Source: Symbiodinium natans (Eukaryota; Sar; Dinophyceae; Suessiales; Symbiodiniaceae). From it: a stretch of DNA of 64,000 bases. Numbering within the stretch: position 1 is the stretch's first letter; every line of letters starts with the position of its first letter. The stretch lies in NCBI GenBank assembly GCA_905221605.1, contig CAJNDS010002115.1, forward strand, positions 439,501 to 503,500. The letters are read 5' to 3'. Below are positions 1-12,786 of this stretch, one piece after another. Both the position numbers and the translations under genes were made by a program. A model generated the notes under the pieces. The model saw only the letters and a list, made by a program, of their open reading frames with translations. It made no database searches and was not told the origin of the DNA.

Positions 1-2311
1 GTGAACGTGTGAACGGAGTGAATAAACGAGCGTAGCGAATGCATGAACGAAGAGAACACAGTGAACATAGTGAGCGCCCTAATGATTATATCCTAGATCC
101 AGAGGTGAAAGCATAAAGTGAGTAAAAGGGCGCATGAATATACTTATTATAAGCCCTTTTGCGTACAGCATTTTGGGGGCCATTTTAGTTCTTTTTATAC
201 GGCCCCCTTGTTCCCTTAACTAAATACGAAGAGAGAGAAGCGAACGAGGGAGTGAAATGAACTAATTTGCAAGGAACGCGCGAAATTAGTGAGTGAACGT
301 CGTATTTTAGGAGCGTGTACGTATGCACGAATTAAGAAGAAAAGCGTATTAACTTCGTGCACACGGTTCGCCCCTTAAATTAGCTGTTTCCTTTTACCTT
401 TTTCGCGAATGAACTTAATTCGCAGTAATAATAGTATTTTACGGGCGGTTAACCGGTTAATAGTACTAATATGACTTTGTGGTTCACGGACGGGCCCCAG
501 GTAAAGGTTATACTACTGGTAAGGGCTAGAGAGTTAGAGAATCCAGGGTCAAAAGGGACGGCCGTTTCGTTCATAATGTTCTTTGTGCCGTGCGTACATT
601 CACTTCGTTCTTTTCTTACGCACTTCATCACATTATTCTCTTCACTTCTATCACTACGTTATAATATTATTACTTTCATCCCGGGCAAATACGATATTAA
701 ATTATAGCCCGGGGTAAATTGTAAGAAATATGAAGAGAAAATGAACGGGCCAGTAAAATAGTTAAAAGGCCCATGATGCAAGAACTGGACCATAAGGTAG
801 AAAAAAGCCCCCATGAATACCAGAGTCTCAGGGTTTTAATGTATGAACGGAACATGTGAATGAATAAAATGTAGAAGAGCGCGTATTCACTTCGTTCGTT
901 CCTTATAAAGCCAGAGAGTTAGTTCATTCTATTCATGCACAGGCTTTTAACGGGCGAACGTAGTATATTATATGCGTGCTCACAAGTTCACACGTTACAT
1001 TCATATTATTCATTCGCTCAGTATATTCGTTTCACTCCTTTCATAATTTAGTATATTTTAGTGGATTCGTGCATGAAATTAGTAAATGAACGCACGAATA
1101 ATATGAATGGTGCGTACACTTTATTTTATTAGTTTATAGACGCACGTGTGAACGCATTAAGTGAACGAAAGAGTGATATGAATGAGAGAACGCATTAAAA
1201 ACCCCATGAAATATAGTTCATTCACTAGTTGTATTATTACGAAGAGAATATAAGGATTATAAGTGTACTAAAAACCCCCATTATTACACTATTATTCGCC
1301 CGTGAGCACAAGAACCCGCGTTATCTTCATGTCTTTCACTTAATAGTTTTACTGGTGTCTTATTAGTAATACAAAGTGAGCCTGTGAACGACTGAGCGAA
1401 ACCAATTAATGACTTCGTGTTCACTTATAAGCCCTGTCATGTAATTTATAGCACATTTAATGCCCTTTGTAAACCAATTATTAAGGTTGTGCCCGGGCTA
1501 ATATAAAAACCCAATAGAATAGAATTAAAGGGGCATTCTATCTCTCTTAACTTGGAAATCCATGAATCATTACGTTCATTTCTTTGCATTTTAATTCTAA
1601 TACAAGCGCGTAAAAAGTAAGAATATTGTATTCACGCGCGGTATTATAAGATAACACATTGAAACCCAACCTATTTTATTGCCGCATGAACGTTACACTC
1701 ATAATAAGACGTCTTTTGTGCATGAAATTCGCTTCGTTCATGTCATTCTCTGGACACAATATTAATAGCTGGTCCATGGATTCGTCTGTCCTAAAGGCCC
1801 AATTGTGCATTAAATTCACTTCATAAACCCCTTTATTAATAGCTGGTTCATTAAAGGCCCTTGAATCTAATGTACCAATCATTCAGTTGTTACGTTCACA
1901 TCTTCAGTCTCTCCATCTCAATTAATAAGTCCTGTTAATAGTAAAATACCAGGTGAAGAGAACAACGTGAACGCAATTATAATACAAGTGAGTGAATTAC
2001 ATGAACGAAACGCGTGATTATAATAAGTGCACGTGTGAACGAAACAAGAGAACGCAGTGAATTGAAATACAAGAAAACGAAGTGACGCGTGATTTCAATG
2101 AACAAGAGAACGAAGTACCAAAAGCCCCAACAAATGCACTAATTCATGCGCACAGTACGCTTATAATATAGTACATTTATTGGGTTTTTGGGGTTCACTT
2201 CGTTCACTTATTATTAATACTAACCGGGTGTGGGACGCATGACAAGAGAATTCATGGTTGGTTTTCTGGGTTTTTTGACCAATCATCGGTTAACCCTTGA
2301 TTTGTGGTTCG

Positions 2312-2388
2312 CCAAGGATAACAGGTTCTTGAATCCCAAGAGCTCCTACAAAAGGATTCTGATGGCACCTCCATGTCGGCTCACTCAC
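2312..2388 (+). rRNA. Mitochondrial LSU rRNA fragment, domain V (peptidyl-transferase region)
   Basis: The segment contains GGATAACAGG, then CCCAAGAGCTC, then GGCACCTCCATGTCGGCTCA in the same order and spacing as the 23S rRNA domain V stretch around E. coli 2445-2510 (GGATAACAGG, CCCAAGAGTTC, GGCACCTCGATGTCGGCTCA). After 2388 it falls into the gttcac-type repeat background, so it is a fragment. The neighbouring downstream part of domain V lies about 8 kb away at 10465, so the rRNA is in pieces. Confidence 0.85.
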
Positions 2389-3004
2389 TGCGTTCATAGA
2401 ATTACTGCGTTCACTGCACGCGTCGTAAACTCCTTGTCAATTCACTTATAATTCTATTCTCTTCGTAATATTACGGGGGCTATAATATAATAGTAATAAA
2501 ATGCCCCCGTGTTCACTGCGTTCACGTCTTTAATGGAGTTCATGCGTCATTCACTCCTTTCATTCCTTATAACTCCATTAAATACGCTCTCTATGTAGTA
2601 TTAGTATTAATGCGGCCTAATAATTCTCTACTTCTTGGCCGCTCTATTAATTATCTATTCACGTTTCGTTTATTCGTTTAAATTGGCAAGGAACGCGCGC
2701 AATTTAATAATATTGTAATGTGGGGCCCCAAAAGCCCTATTTAATGCACTAAATTCATGCGCGAGCTTATAATTTAGTTTATTAATTGGGCTTTTGACTG
2801 TCAAGGGGGCACAGGGGATGGGTGAACAAGGCTGTGGAACAAGAGTGAGAGAGATGAATGGTACGGTTTCTAAGTCAAGATGGTAACTGACAGGTGATTC
2901 ATGGCTTGGAAACAGAGGTTGGGTCTCAGAGTTAGGGTCTTTAACTACTGACAGGTTGGGTCTCAAGGTGTGACAGGGAGATTCCGGAAGGTTAGACAGG
3001 CGGT

Positions 3005-3087
3005 TGGGGTCCCGAGGGTGGGTTCCTTGTCAAGAGAGTTCCTGTCACGTAGAAAGACTCATGATGGTACGGTTTCTAGGGCAGATA
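3005..3087 (+). rRNA. Mitochondrial LSU rRNA fragment, domain IV
   Basis: GGTCCCGAGG, TTCCTTGTC, AGTTCC and ATGATGG occur in the order and spacing of 23S rRNA around E. coli 1920-1990 (GGTCCTAAGG, TTCCTTGTC, AAGTTCC, ATGATGG). The end, near 3087, switches directly into the repeat background. Partial copies of the same segment occur on the minus strand at 6520-6556, 6580-6612 and 6656-6715. It is not clear which copy, if any, is functional. Confidence 0.65.
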
Positions 3088-3305
3088 ATGAATGAAATGA
3101 ATTAAAGGAGCGATCGAAATAAGCCCCGCAAAATATGCCTTTTATATTTTATTGTATTTCACGCCCAATAATAAGTCTTTTAACGGGGCGTGCACTCTTT
3201 TCTCTCTTTCTCACACGCATTTAATACGAAGGCAAACTTGTGCGCGCTTCGTATTATTAATGCGTGAGCGAATGAGTGAAAAGGGGAGTGAAGTGAGAGA
3301 AGCGA

Positions 3306-3625
3306 ACGAGCGTGAAGTGAATAAGATAAAAGCCCCTATAAAATTATCTAAATTAGGGCTTTTATCGCATGAACGCAGTGAACACATGATTTTCTCCTTT
3401 TCTTCCCTTTTCTCTCTCTTTATTTCATCACGCATTTCGCTTATTACAAACTGGTGCGTGAATAAGCGAATTAATGCGTGACGAAAAGAAGAGAGAAAAG
3501 ACTGTGAACTTTTGGGCGAATTATACTATAAAGCCCGCCATAATAAACTATGGTTTTTATACGGGCTTTTAGTATTATATTCGCCCATACGTTCACACCC
3601 TTGGAATCGCATGCCAGGTTAACCG
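3306..3625 (+). repeat. 320-bp inverted repeat, arm 1
   Basis: This arm is the reverse complement of 7374-7693 over its whole length as far as I can follow it by eye. It holds several hairpins with GCCC/GGGC stems and ends in the short rRNA-like word at 3617-3640. The arms are separated by about 3.7 kb, so recombination between them would invert the middle. Confidence 0.9.
3428..3502 (+). repeat. 75-bp direct repeat shared with 13603-13677
   Basis: The same 75 bases, a palindromic unit centred on ttacaaactggtgcgtgaa, recur at 13603-13677 next to different sequence. This is a further case of modular copying in the mitochondrial-type block. Confidence 0.8.
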
Positions 3626-6600
3626 CTCTCTCCCTGTCACCCACACCATCTACCTCTTGGAGACAGTGAACTAACTCTCTGGAATCCATCCCAGTTCACC
3701 TCTTTCCTAAAGCCCCAACCTCGTAACCACCCGGGATAGTATAGAAAGAGTGTAGAGAACATTATTAATGCGGTTATAAGTGAAGTGAATGAAATGAATG
3801 TAACGCATGAACCGCATTAATAAAGTGAACGAAACGTGAAGAGAACAATGTGAACAAGTGAACGAAAACATGGAGTGAACGCGTGAACATGTGAACGAAA
3901 CCACGAAGAGAATGTAATGAGCGCAGTAATAATATAATTGCAAGGTAACGCGCGAATTATATTATTAATGCGTGAATGAAGAGAACGAAGTCATGAACGC
4001 ACAATTAACACGCCCGAAACAAAAGAATTATATGGGCGTGAGAATATTAATAGTGTGCGTTCGTTTGTGCGGCTTTTTCTTTTCTTTTCTTATTGCCGCA
4101 CGCATGATATTAATACGAAGAGAATAAGTGAATTAGAGAACGAAGTGAACGTAATGAACGCATGAACGAAGTACAGTAACAACAATATGATTAAGGGCTC
4201 CAAGTTCCAGGATGATACGGTTGTTGTGGGGCGTTCACTTCGTTCACTTGAAATGCAAATTAACGAAGGAGTGAAGGGAGTGAGTGATCAATTGAACGAA
4301 GTAAGAACGAAACCAACCGCCGAACCAGCCGAAGTACTAACCGGGTGATTACTATGTGGATGTGCGTACGTCCCTGTCATCTGTTGCCCGTGGATGGACC
4401 TTTAGGACGCAGTATTAATCGCTTTCTTCACTTCCTGCGTCTTACCGTACGTCCATCCCAACCTCAGCTCTTAGTACTAATCCTGTAGAATCTCCAAGAA
4501 CCTTTAGACTTAGTACTAAATCTATGGTAAATCCTGTAGAATAAGGGTGAAGAGAACACATTATTATTGAATTGTAATGTAATGAACGAAGTGAATGAAA
4601 GCACGAATTCAATAATAAGGTGAGAACGGAACGAATACAGGATTTAATAGTATTATGGTGTGAACAGAGTGAACACGCGTTCATTCACCTATTCACTTCT
4701 TTCCATTGCATTCTTTTCCTTCACTCCTTTAATACCGTGAAGCGAATGCAATTACAAGTAAACGAAGTGAATAAATGAACGAGTTTGCGCGTGAATTGCA
4801 TGAACGAAACAAAACCAGCTATTTACTTTCATAATCTTGTTTGCGCTTGTAATTTAATTGTAAACTTGTGCACGAATTAAATGAGAAAAGCGCACACAAT
4901 ATTATTACACGGGCTAATAATAAAATAATACTAATGCCCCGGAATTATTATAAAGGGGGTTTTTAATGATTTACCTGGGGATTCAGTAGTTATATTATTA
5001 GTGACCCCGCGAAACACATGGGCTTTTTACTGCATTCATCACAGTAAATCTCCTATCCAAACCAGTTCATGAAGATAACGAAGTACCAATAAGTGCATGA
5101 AATCCTGAACGAAGTGAGCATAAGACCCAGAGAAGATACCAAAAAGAAGTCATCTAATGCATCCTGGGGGCGGTTACACACTCCTTATAAACCCATCTAA
5201 AACTTGGGCTCGTTTCCTGCGTTCAACCATGTGCTCTTCATATTACTAATTCACTAATACGCCCATGGAGACAGCGGCCAGACCATGTAATCCAGTTCAT
5301 TGCGTTCACACACCCCTTAACAACCTAAAATTGTGTCTCAAAGTTGGGGCGTTTCCTGCACTTTATTATATTATTACACCTTTATTATATTAAGGGAACG
5401 AAACAATAATAAATGCAAATGAAAGTGCGTGAGTTTATTATTGTATTCGTTCGTACACTTTATTAGTATTATTATAACGCAGTGAGTGACATGAATTCTA
5501 TAAGTGAATAAAAGTAGTGTCACGTGAATAGAATATTTGCAAGGAAACAAGAGTATGAAATGAACCTGTGAACCAATAAATAATAATTAAAGGGGCTCTT
5601 CACTCATGACATTCACATCCTGGTTGGTTTTCTAGGAAGCTCTTTGTAATGAACGGGTGATTTTACTATTATCTCCTCACGGGTTGGTTTCTCTTTTTCT
5701 ACAGCATTTTCAAGGAGATAAAAGACGCTCTCTCTGACACAAAGGCCGCCAACATACCAATCATCTGTCATTCACCGGGGAACGCAGCATATTGACCATT
5801 GACTCCAAAAGCCCCATTATTATTGTTCACACGCGTGTCTAATTTAATTACAAATGAAATACACGCGCGATTATAATACTATTAATGGGGCATATTATTA
5901 TTGTATTAATGCGTCCGTATTATTAGTAAGTGGTCTAGCTTCCTTACTACGGGCCAGTTCACTTATAAAGAATGCATGAAGTGAACGTAAGGCCCGTATT
6001 ATTATATTGGGGCTTATAATGTACGTCCTTTATGCCCCTATAATTCTATGTACTAATTCTAAGCGTGCATACTTTACCTTAGAATTAGTACTATAATTAT
6101 AGGGACCCAAGGGCTGAGACTTCCTAGCTCATAGAAAGGCTTACTGGTTCACTGGGGCTGGAACTTCGGGCGGGCTTATAATATTATAATTCTATTAAAG
6201 GGCCAAAAGGTAAGAAACGCACGCTTTTAGGCCCTTTTAATAGACTTATTATATTATAAGGGCCCCTTTAAAAGGCCCATACAATTTTATAATTAAAAAG
6301 CGCGCGTTCCTTGCCTTTTTAATATAAAATAGTATGCCTTTTAAGGGGGTGAGTGAATAAGCGAACTAGAGAGCGCATTCACGGCCCAGTTCTGGGTGAT
6401 CTTTTGGCTGGCTTCATGGACGGGCTCTTGGGCAGTTAAGGTGTCATGAGATTGATGGTGTACGAAAGGAAAAGTAAAGGTTAACCGCTCTCTCCCTGTC
6501 ACCTAACTCTCTTGACTCTGAATCTGCCCTAGAAACCGTACCATCATGAGTCTTCTGGTTCACTTCATGAGTCTAACCACTAAGAACCCACCCTCGGGAC

Positions 6601-6655
6601 TCTACCTCTCTTGACACTAGGATTTACTACTACAGAAACTCCCTGTCATTCACAG

Positions 6656-6715
6656 ATTGAGTCTTTCTACGTGACAGGAACTCTCTTGACAAGGAACCCA
6701 CCCTCGGGACCCCAC
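6656..6715 (-). rRNA. Partial copy of the LSU domain IV fragment
   Basis: This is the reverse complement of 3007-3061, covering the GGTCC...TTCCTTGTC...AGTTCC portion. It is flanked by other rRNA-like scraps at 6520-6556 and 6580-6612. It is probably a duplicated or recombined remnant rather than a separate rRNA gene. Confidence 0.55.
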
Positions 6716-6733
6716 ACTCACCCTATAGTACGT

Positions 6734-7014
6734 CCTAACCTCTATCTCTAGCTCTAACCGTGTGATCCTATAGTAAGAGCGCACCACACCTTGAGACCCT
6801 ATTTCTGCCCCAGAGCCCCTATTATGACAGGATTTCTGGCTCTTGACACTAGGATTTACTACTACAGCTACCGCCCTTGAGACCCTAACTCTCATATCTT
6901 GGTCTAACCGTTCAGTCTCTAGGGAATCAGCCCTAGAATCCCTGTCACCTAACCTCTATCTCTAGCTCTAACCGTGTGATCCTATAGTAAGAGCGCACCA
7001 CACCTTGAGACCCT
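6734..7014 (+). repeat. 67-bp direct repeat pair (6734-6800 and 6948-7014)
   Basis: The two copies are identical by eye. They belong to a cluster (6480-7060) where short rRNA-derived words are reused in different combinations. Confidence 0.8.
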
Positions 7015-7052
7015 GACATAATATCCCAACTACTGAATCTGCCCTAGAAACC
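7000..7052 (-). rRNA. Partial LSU rRNA fragment joining domain IV to domain V
   Basis: Read on the minus strand it starts with the tail of the domain IV fragment (ATGGTACGGTTTCTAGGGC), continues through GATTCAGT and ends in AAGGTGT. This resembles the 23S segment near E. coli 1985-2045 that follows the 3005-3087 fragment. It links the words of that fragment to those at 12013-12053, suggesting that one ancestral fragment was cut and redistributed. Confidence 0.4.
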
Positions 7053-7373
7053 GTACCATTCATCTCTCTCACTCTCTCAGACCTTAACCTCTGTTAATAG
7101 TATTATAACGCGGGCTCTGTGACCGCACGATTATAATAGAGCGCTCACTACGTTCTCTTCACACATCCTCACGCCCGGGTGGTTAGCGAACAAGGGGGTT
7201 TTTGGTCTTTAAGGGGGAATTCTTGGTTGATCTGTGGTGGATTTACTGGCGGTTAGACTCAATAATAGGTCCAAAAGGTACTAAAAGCCCAATATAATAA
7301 TAACATCGTGATCAAAGCGCGCGTTTCTTGCCTTTGTTCACGCCTTTAGTATTATATTAAAAGGGCTTTTACA

Positions 7374-7693
7374 CGGTTAACCTGGCATGCGATTCCAAGG
7401 GTGTGAACGTATGGGCGAATATAATACTAAAAGCCCGTATAAAAACCATAGTTTATTATGGCGGGCTTTATAGTATAATTCGCCCAAAAGTTCACAGTCT
7501 TTTCTCTCTTCTTTTCGTCACGCATTAATTCGCTTATTCACGCACCAGTTTGTAATAAGCGAAATGCGTGATGAAATAAAGAGAGAGAAAAGGGAAGAAA
7601 AGGAGAAAATCATGTGTTCACTGCGTTCATGCGATAAAAGCCCTAATTTAGATAATTTTATAGGGGCTTTTATCTTATTCACTTCACGCTCGT
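7374..7693 (-). repeat. 320-bp inverted repeat, arm 2
   Basis: Reverse complement of 3306-3625. The match ends sharply on both sides; the sequence beyond 7693 and before 7374 is unrelated to that beyond arm 1. Confidence 0.9.
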
Positions 7694-8071
7694 CCTGTCT
7701 AATGTTCCCTTGATCCTATAGTAACCGCTGTGAGGATTATGAACCTGTTAACGAAGTACATGCGCCTATATTATTATAAGTGAGCCTGCGATCGCATGAA
7801 TAATATTATGGGCGCATGAACGAAGTGAACAAGTGAATAAAGAACGAAGTGAATGAAGTGAAACGAGAGATGCATTCACGGGGGAACGAACCGCTAAAAG
7901 ACCCTAACATTCAGCTTTTCCAGGGGGTTTTCCGGGCATTTATTATTAAAACACGTGAGCATGCGAACGAAGTGAAAGAAATACGAAACAAGGAAACGAA
8001 GTGAACGCGTGTTCGTTCTTTTGCTTCGTTCATGCACACGGCCGTATTATTATAAGTGAAGAGAGTGAAAT

Positions 8072-8197
8072 TGAGCGCCCTAATAATAATACTACTTTGT
8101 GGCGTGCACGAAGTTTACCCACAAAGTACTATTATTATTGGGGCAGTGAACGAAGTGAACGAGGGAGTGAATAAGCGAACTAGAGAGCGCATTCACG
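8072..8197 (+). repeat. 126-bp direct repeat, copy 1
   Basis: Identical by eye to 11620-11745. It contains a perfect-looking hairpin with an ATAATAATACTACTTTGTGG stem closing on CCACAAAGTACTATTATTAT. Its last ~35 bases also occur at about 6360-6394. Confidence 0.9.
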
Positions 8198-9027
8198 TCC
8201 ACCTGTCATTCATGGTCTAGTTTCAGTACCTTTTGGACAGTCATCTCTCTCACTCTTGTTCCACAGCCTTGTTCACCCATCCCATGCACCCGTTACAACC
8301 AAGTTCTATAGTTCATGAGTCTTCTCTCTAGGAAATACTACGAAGTGAACTGCATTATTATATTTACAAGCGAACGAAGAATGAGAGTAGCGCGTGAAAT
8401 ATAATAATGTAGGAGCGAAGTGAACAAAGAGCCCAAAATTCTATTAAAAGGCAAGGAATTTATGACGCGCGCTTTTAATTGAATTTATGGGCGAATTAAT
8501 GACAGTATATTTTATTAGTATTATTACCCCGGGCCCACAGTATATTTATTTTATGCCCGGAGTGTGAACAAAGCGTGAATTATAATGTTTGTGGGCTTTT
8601 AAGGAGTTCACGGAGCACTTAACCTCTAACTTAGTACTGAATCTGCCTCATGACCCCGTATATTTAATAGGAACGAAGTGAACAGAGTGAACGCAGTACG
8701 AAGAGAATACTATTTCGCAAGCATTACAATGAAAGCGTGAATGCTGTGCGGAATAGTATGAACGCAGTAAAACCCCTATTAAATATATTGTCCGGGCGAA
8801 AACTACTCTCTTTATATACGCCCGGGATAACTTAGTATATTAAAGGTGGAGAGAGTGTAGTGAACTAATTTACAAACGAATGAATGAAGTGAATGAGTGC
8901 GTGAAATTAGTGAACGAACGAACGAAACAGTGAAGAGAGCTTCTTTAATGCATTTATAAGTGAACTAGTGAGCGCATGAAATGTATTAAAGGGGCGAACG
9001 AAACGACACATGAACCACAAATCCCCC

Positions 9028-9190
9028 TTTCTTGGTGTCCTCTTTCTCCTTCATTTCCAGGTCATTAAGGGAGCGATTAACCGGACAGACGAACCACCCC
9101 TTGAATCTTGACTGCCAAGGTGGTACACGCTCCGCTCCCTTCATGACATTGAGATCTCCAAGTCTAGGATTCATTCACTCTGTTCCCTTT
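9028..9190. other. Unrecognised non-repetitive island in the mitochondrial-type block
   Basis: This stretch lacks the gttcac-type words and reads like unique sequence, as the rRNA fragments do. I could not match it to a conserved rRNA motif or a mitochondrial protein. Similar islands lie at about 5600-5810 and 6095-6180. They may be further rRNA fragments. Confidence 0.3.
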
Positions 9191-10244
9191 ATCTCTCATG
9201 AAACTAATAACGGGCCCATAAAAGACTTATTAACTGGCCCGTAAAAACCAAGATTGACCATTCACCCGGGGCTTTAGGACTTATTATTAAATCCCCCTGT
9301 AAACCCTTGTATTATGCTATAAGTGAAGAGAATGCAATGAACACAGTGAATGCATGAACGTAACAAAGAACAAAGAACGTAGTGCGTAAAATCATGAAGG
9401 TGTGAACGAATTAGGCTGTGAGAAAGAGGGCGTATGCAGCATTAATTATAAGAACGCCCGTATTTTATTATTTTCATGCGTTCTCACATCGCTCCCTTGT
9501 TTCCGCGGTGATAATATAATGAACGAAGTGAGTGAAACGAACGCATGAAAACGAGAACTTTTTATTATCAAAAACCCTTATTAGTATATTATAGTGGGGG
9601 CTATAATAAATATACTTAAAGGCCCCCTTATTCACTTATTCATTCACTCCGTTCATTTGTAAACGAAGTAAGAAGAGAACTAAATAATAATAGAATGAAA
9701 GGAGAAGAGAATCCGTGAAGATATGCATGAACGAGTAAACGAATATAATAATAATGTGCCCTTTTAAGTACTAATAATACGAGGAGATAAGGGAGTGAAG
9801 AAAAGGATATTAAATTAGCACTCTTTATAAGCCTGAAAGGAACGAAATGCAAATTCACTTATTTTATTGGGTTTTTATTAATAGTATTCGTGAAGTAAAC
9901 GCAATAAACATAAGATTTAATGCACGAATTCCATTCACTTCGTGCGCGTTCGCGCATATAAATTAGTGTGCGTTCTTACCGCCGGGCAAAATAGTAATAT
10001 CGTGACGGCCCGGCATAATAGTAAATGAGAGATAGAGTGTAGAGAGCATATTAATTGTATTTACAAGTTCATCGCGGGCCCATTGAATTTACTATATTTT
10101 ATGCCCGCGGAAACTACTTTATTACTATAATATTTACCGGGCGTTCACTTAATATATTCGCCCGGACACAATATTATTAATAAAAATACGAAGTGAATAA
10201 GAGAACTAAATTATAAGGAAGTGAGTGAGCTTGTGAATGAACGT

Positions 10245-10706
10245 ACGCATGAATTTAGTGAACGCATGAACGCAGTGAATGAACTGAATTCGCGAGCTCT
10301 TCTTATTTTATGCTCGCGGGTACACTAAAACTATTATTACTGTCACGGGCGATATAATTACTAGCCCGTATAATATAAAGAGTGTAGAGAATGAATTTAT
10401 AAGGAGAGAACGAAGTAAAAGACGCATGAAATTCATGAACGAAACGAAACAAGGAGAAGATTCCATGGGAAGGAGAGTTCACCCTTAGAAGCGATCCGTG
10501 AGCTGGGTTAATAGCGTCCAGCGGCAGTTTCTACCTCATGGTCCAGTTGTTGCGTTCATGCGTTCACACACTAATACTAATATTCACGCGTTAACTTGTA
10601 ATATTAGTATTAATGTGCTCTCTTATTCTCTTCACGGTAATAATATTAATGACAAGGAGTGAGCGACGCGTGCATTATATTATTACAGGTGAAGAAAGAA
10701 GAAGAG
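10245..10706 (+). repeat. ~462-bp inverted repeat, arm 1
   Basis: Reverse complement of 14250-14712. It carries the LSU domain V fragment at 10465-10550, which therefore exists in two opposite copies. The loop between the arms is about 3.5 kb. Confidence 0.92.
10465..10550 (+). rRNA. Mitochondrial LSU rRNA fragment, domain V 3' part (copy 1)
   Basis: GTTCACC, then an AAG-rich turn, then CGTGAGCTGGGTT, GCGTC and GGCAGTTTC appear in the order of 23S domain V around E. coli 2565-2620 (GTTCGCC, AAAGTGG, CGCGAGCTGGGTT, ACGTC, GACAGTTCG). The GAGCTGGGTT core is highly conserved. This part should directly follow the fragment at 2312-2388 in an intact rRNA. A remnant of its 3' end (aactggaccataaggtagaaa) lies on the opposite strand at about 784-806. 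Confidence 0.75.
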
Positions 10707-11619
10707 AAGAGAACAATATACTAATAATAGTAATAAAACGTACTATAATTCTACACGAAGTTCATATTATTATTGAAATCATGCGAACACGGGCGAAAAG
10801 AAGCGCACGCGTGCATTACGTTCGTACACTCACTTCATTTACCGTACGTATTATATGCCCGTGTATTAATGCATACGTTCATAAGGGAGTTACAGTACTA
10901 GCGGGTTTCGTTCATGTGCTCACTGCGTTCATTCATTCGCAGGCTCATTCATTCTCTTATTCACACACTCTCTTCACTTAATAAACCCAGTTGTTAAGGT
11001 GTGTACGGGCCTTATAATAATATAATAATAAAGGGGCCCGTATATAATGTGTGCCCGTCCCGTTCATTGCATTCACTCGCGAGTATACGAAATAAGCCCC
11101 ATTCATCTCTCTTGCCCGCCTGGTAAAACTGCAGGAAAACTCGTATTATTAATTATTATATCGCTCATGCACTTATTATATTATAGTAGCGGCCCCCGTG
11201 AATAGAATGTTGGGGCCCTTTGTCTTTCACTTTCTTATTTATTATCTCCTTTTATTAATAGAAAGAAGTGAGTGAAATGCATGCGTGCGTACTTATTATG
11301 CCCGCGGATACAGATGAACGAAGTACACACGCATTAATATTAATTGCAAAGGAACGCAGTGTATGCGCGAATTAATATTATATCGTGTGAACGAAGTGTA
11401 CAAGCGAGTGAATTTAATGAACGCAGTGAATGAATGAACGACGGAGTGAACGAAGTGAGCCAAAAGCCCCCTTAAATTTACTATAATTGGGGCTTTTGAT
11501 CACTGAGTTCACACACTAATTCACTCATTCTCTAGTTCACTTATTCACTTAGTTCACTATAATAATATTATTGCAAGGCACGCGCGAATAATATTATTGT
11601 AGTGCACGCGTGAATAAAG

Positions 11620-11745
11620 TGAGCGCCCTAATAATAATACTACTTTGTGGCGTGCACGAAGTTTACCCACAAAGTACTATTATTATTGGGGCAGTGAACG
11701 AAGTGAACGAGGGAGTGAATAAGCGAACTAGAGAGCGCATTCACG
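11620..11745 (+). repeat. 126-bp direct repeat, copy 2
   Basis: Second copy of 8072-8197. Different sequence follows on each side, so the copied unit has sharp ends. Confidence 0.9.
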
Positions 11746-11803
11746 AAGACCAACCATAAGAAACAGCCCTAGAAACCGTACTATCTCCATCTCCAGCTCA
11801 CCC

Positions 11804-12060
11804 GGGCAGTTAAGGTGTCATGAGATTGATGGTGTACGAAAAAGCCCCTTGAAAAGAATAATGGGGCTTTTTCACCCCTTTTGACCATTCACGCAATATA
11901 TTATAAGCTCGCGCATGAATATACTGCGTTAATGCGCAAAAGGGCCCCTATTTTAATACGTGCGGTTATTGCGTGCGTGAACTTACCAATAAACGCAGTA
12001 TTAATAATAGGGGAGAAAAGTAAAGGTTAACCGCTCTCTCCCTGTCACACCTTGAGACCC
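11804..12060 (+). repeat. 257-bp direct repeat, copy 1
   Basis: Identical by eye to 12530-12786, with an exact 726-base offset. It contains two hairpins and, near its end, the minus-strand rRNA-like word at 12013-12053. Its first third also occurs at about 6432-6465. Confidence 0.93.
12013..12053 (-). rRNA. Possible LSU rRNA fragment at the start of domain V (copy 1)
   Basis: On the minus strand the order GACAGGGAGAG, CGGTTAACCTTTACT resembles 23S around E. coli 2055-2080 (GACGGAAAGA, CGTGAACCTTTACT). The same word recurs on the minus strand at 3619-3642, 6472-6504 and 12739-12779, so at most one copy is likely to be used. The match is short and the call is tentative. Confidence 0.4.
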
Positions 12061-12529
12061 AACCTGTCAGTAGTTAAAGACCCTAACTCTGAGACCCAAC
12101 CTCTGTTTCCAAGCCACTAAGAACCCAATATAATATACGGGCTTTACAAGGAACGCGTGAAACGCCCGTTATATTATAATTGGTTTCTTGGGGGCGGTTG
12201 TGTGGGCGTGAACGAAGTGTATGAAAAGCCCCTATTATTATCTTCTTAAATTGGGCTTTTCATTCACTGCGTTCCCCTTTCACGCTGTTTCGTACTATTT
12301 TATTAGTGGTTTTACAAGGAGTGAAAGGACGCGTGAAAACCACCAATAAAATAAGTGAACGAAACGAGGTGAAAGGGCCCTTTAATGATTAATATTATTA
12401 TAACGGCGTGCATTCTTTACCCGTTATAATACTATTAATCTTAAAGGGGAAGTGAATAAGTGCACGAAGTAAACGCATTCACGGCCCAGTTCTGGGTGAT
12501 CTTTTGGCTGGCTTCATGGACGGGCTCTT

Positions 12530-12786
12530 GGGCAGTTAAGGTGTCATGAGATTGATGGTGTACGAAAAAGCCCCTTGAAAAGAATAATGGGGCTTTTTCA
12601 CCCCTTTTGACCATTCACGCAATATATTATAAGCTCGCGCATGAATATACTGCGTTAATGCGCAAAAGGGCCCCTATTTTAATACGTGCGGTTATTGCGT
12701 GCGTGAACTTACCAATAAACGCAGTATTAATAATAGGGGAGAAAAGTAAAGGTTAACCGCTCTCTCCCTGTCACACCTTGAGACCC
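12530..12786 (+). repeat. 257-bp direct repeat, copy 2
   Basis: Second copy of 11804-12060. It also carries the minus-strand rRNA-like word, here at 12739-12779. The sequence just upstream (12476-12529) matches about 6378-6431, showing that modules are combined differently at each site. Confidence 0.93.

Noticed and set aside
7889-7925. AAAGACCCTA..AGCTTT word resembling LSU rRNA near E. coli 2060
   Set aside because: The match is only about 15 bases, and another candidate for the same rRNA position exists at 12013-12053 with better order of words.
9490-9520. CCGCGGTGATAA resembling the SSU rRNA 530 loop
   Set aside because: Only about ten bases agree and the sequence passes straight into repeat words; not enough to call an SSU fragment.
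10613-10981. 122-codon open frame in the mitochondrial-type block
   Set aside because: It is made of the same palindromic words as its surroundings and overlaps an inverted-repeat arm; no resemblance to cox1, cob, cox3 or any other mitochondrial protein.
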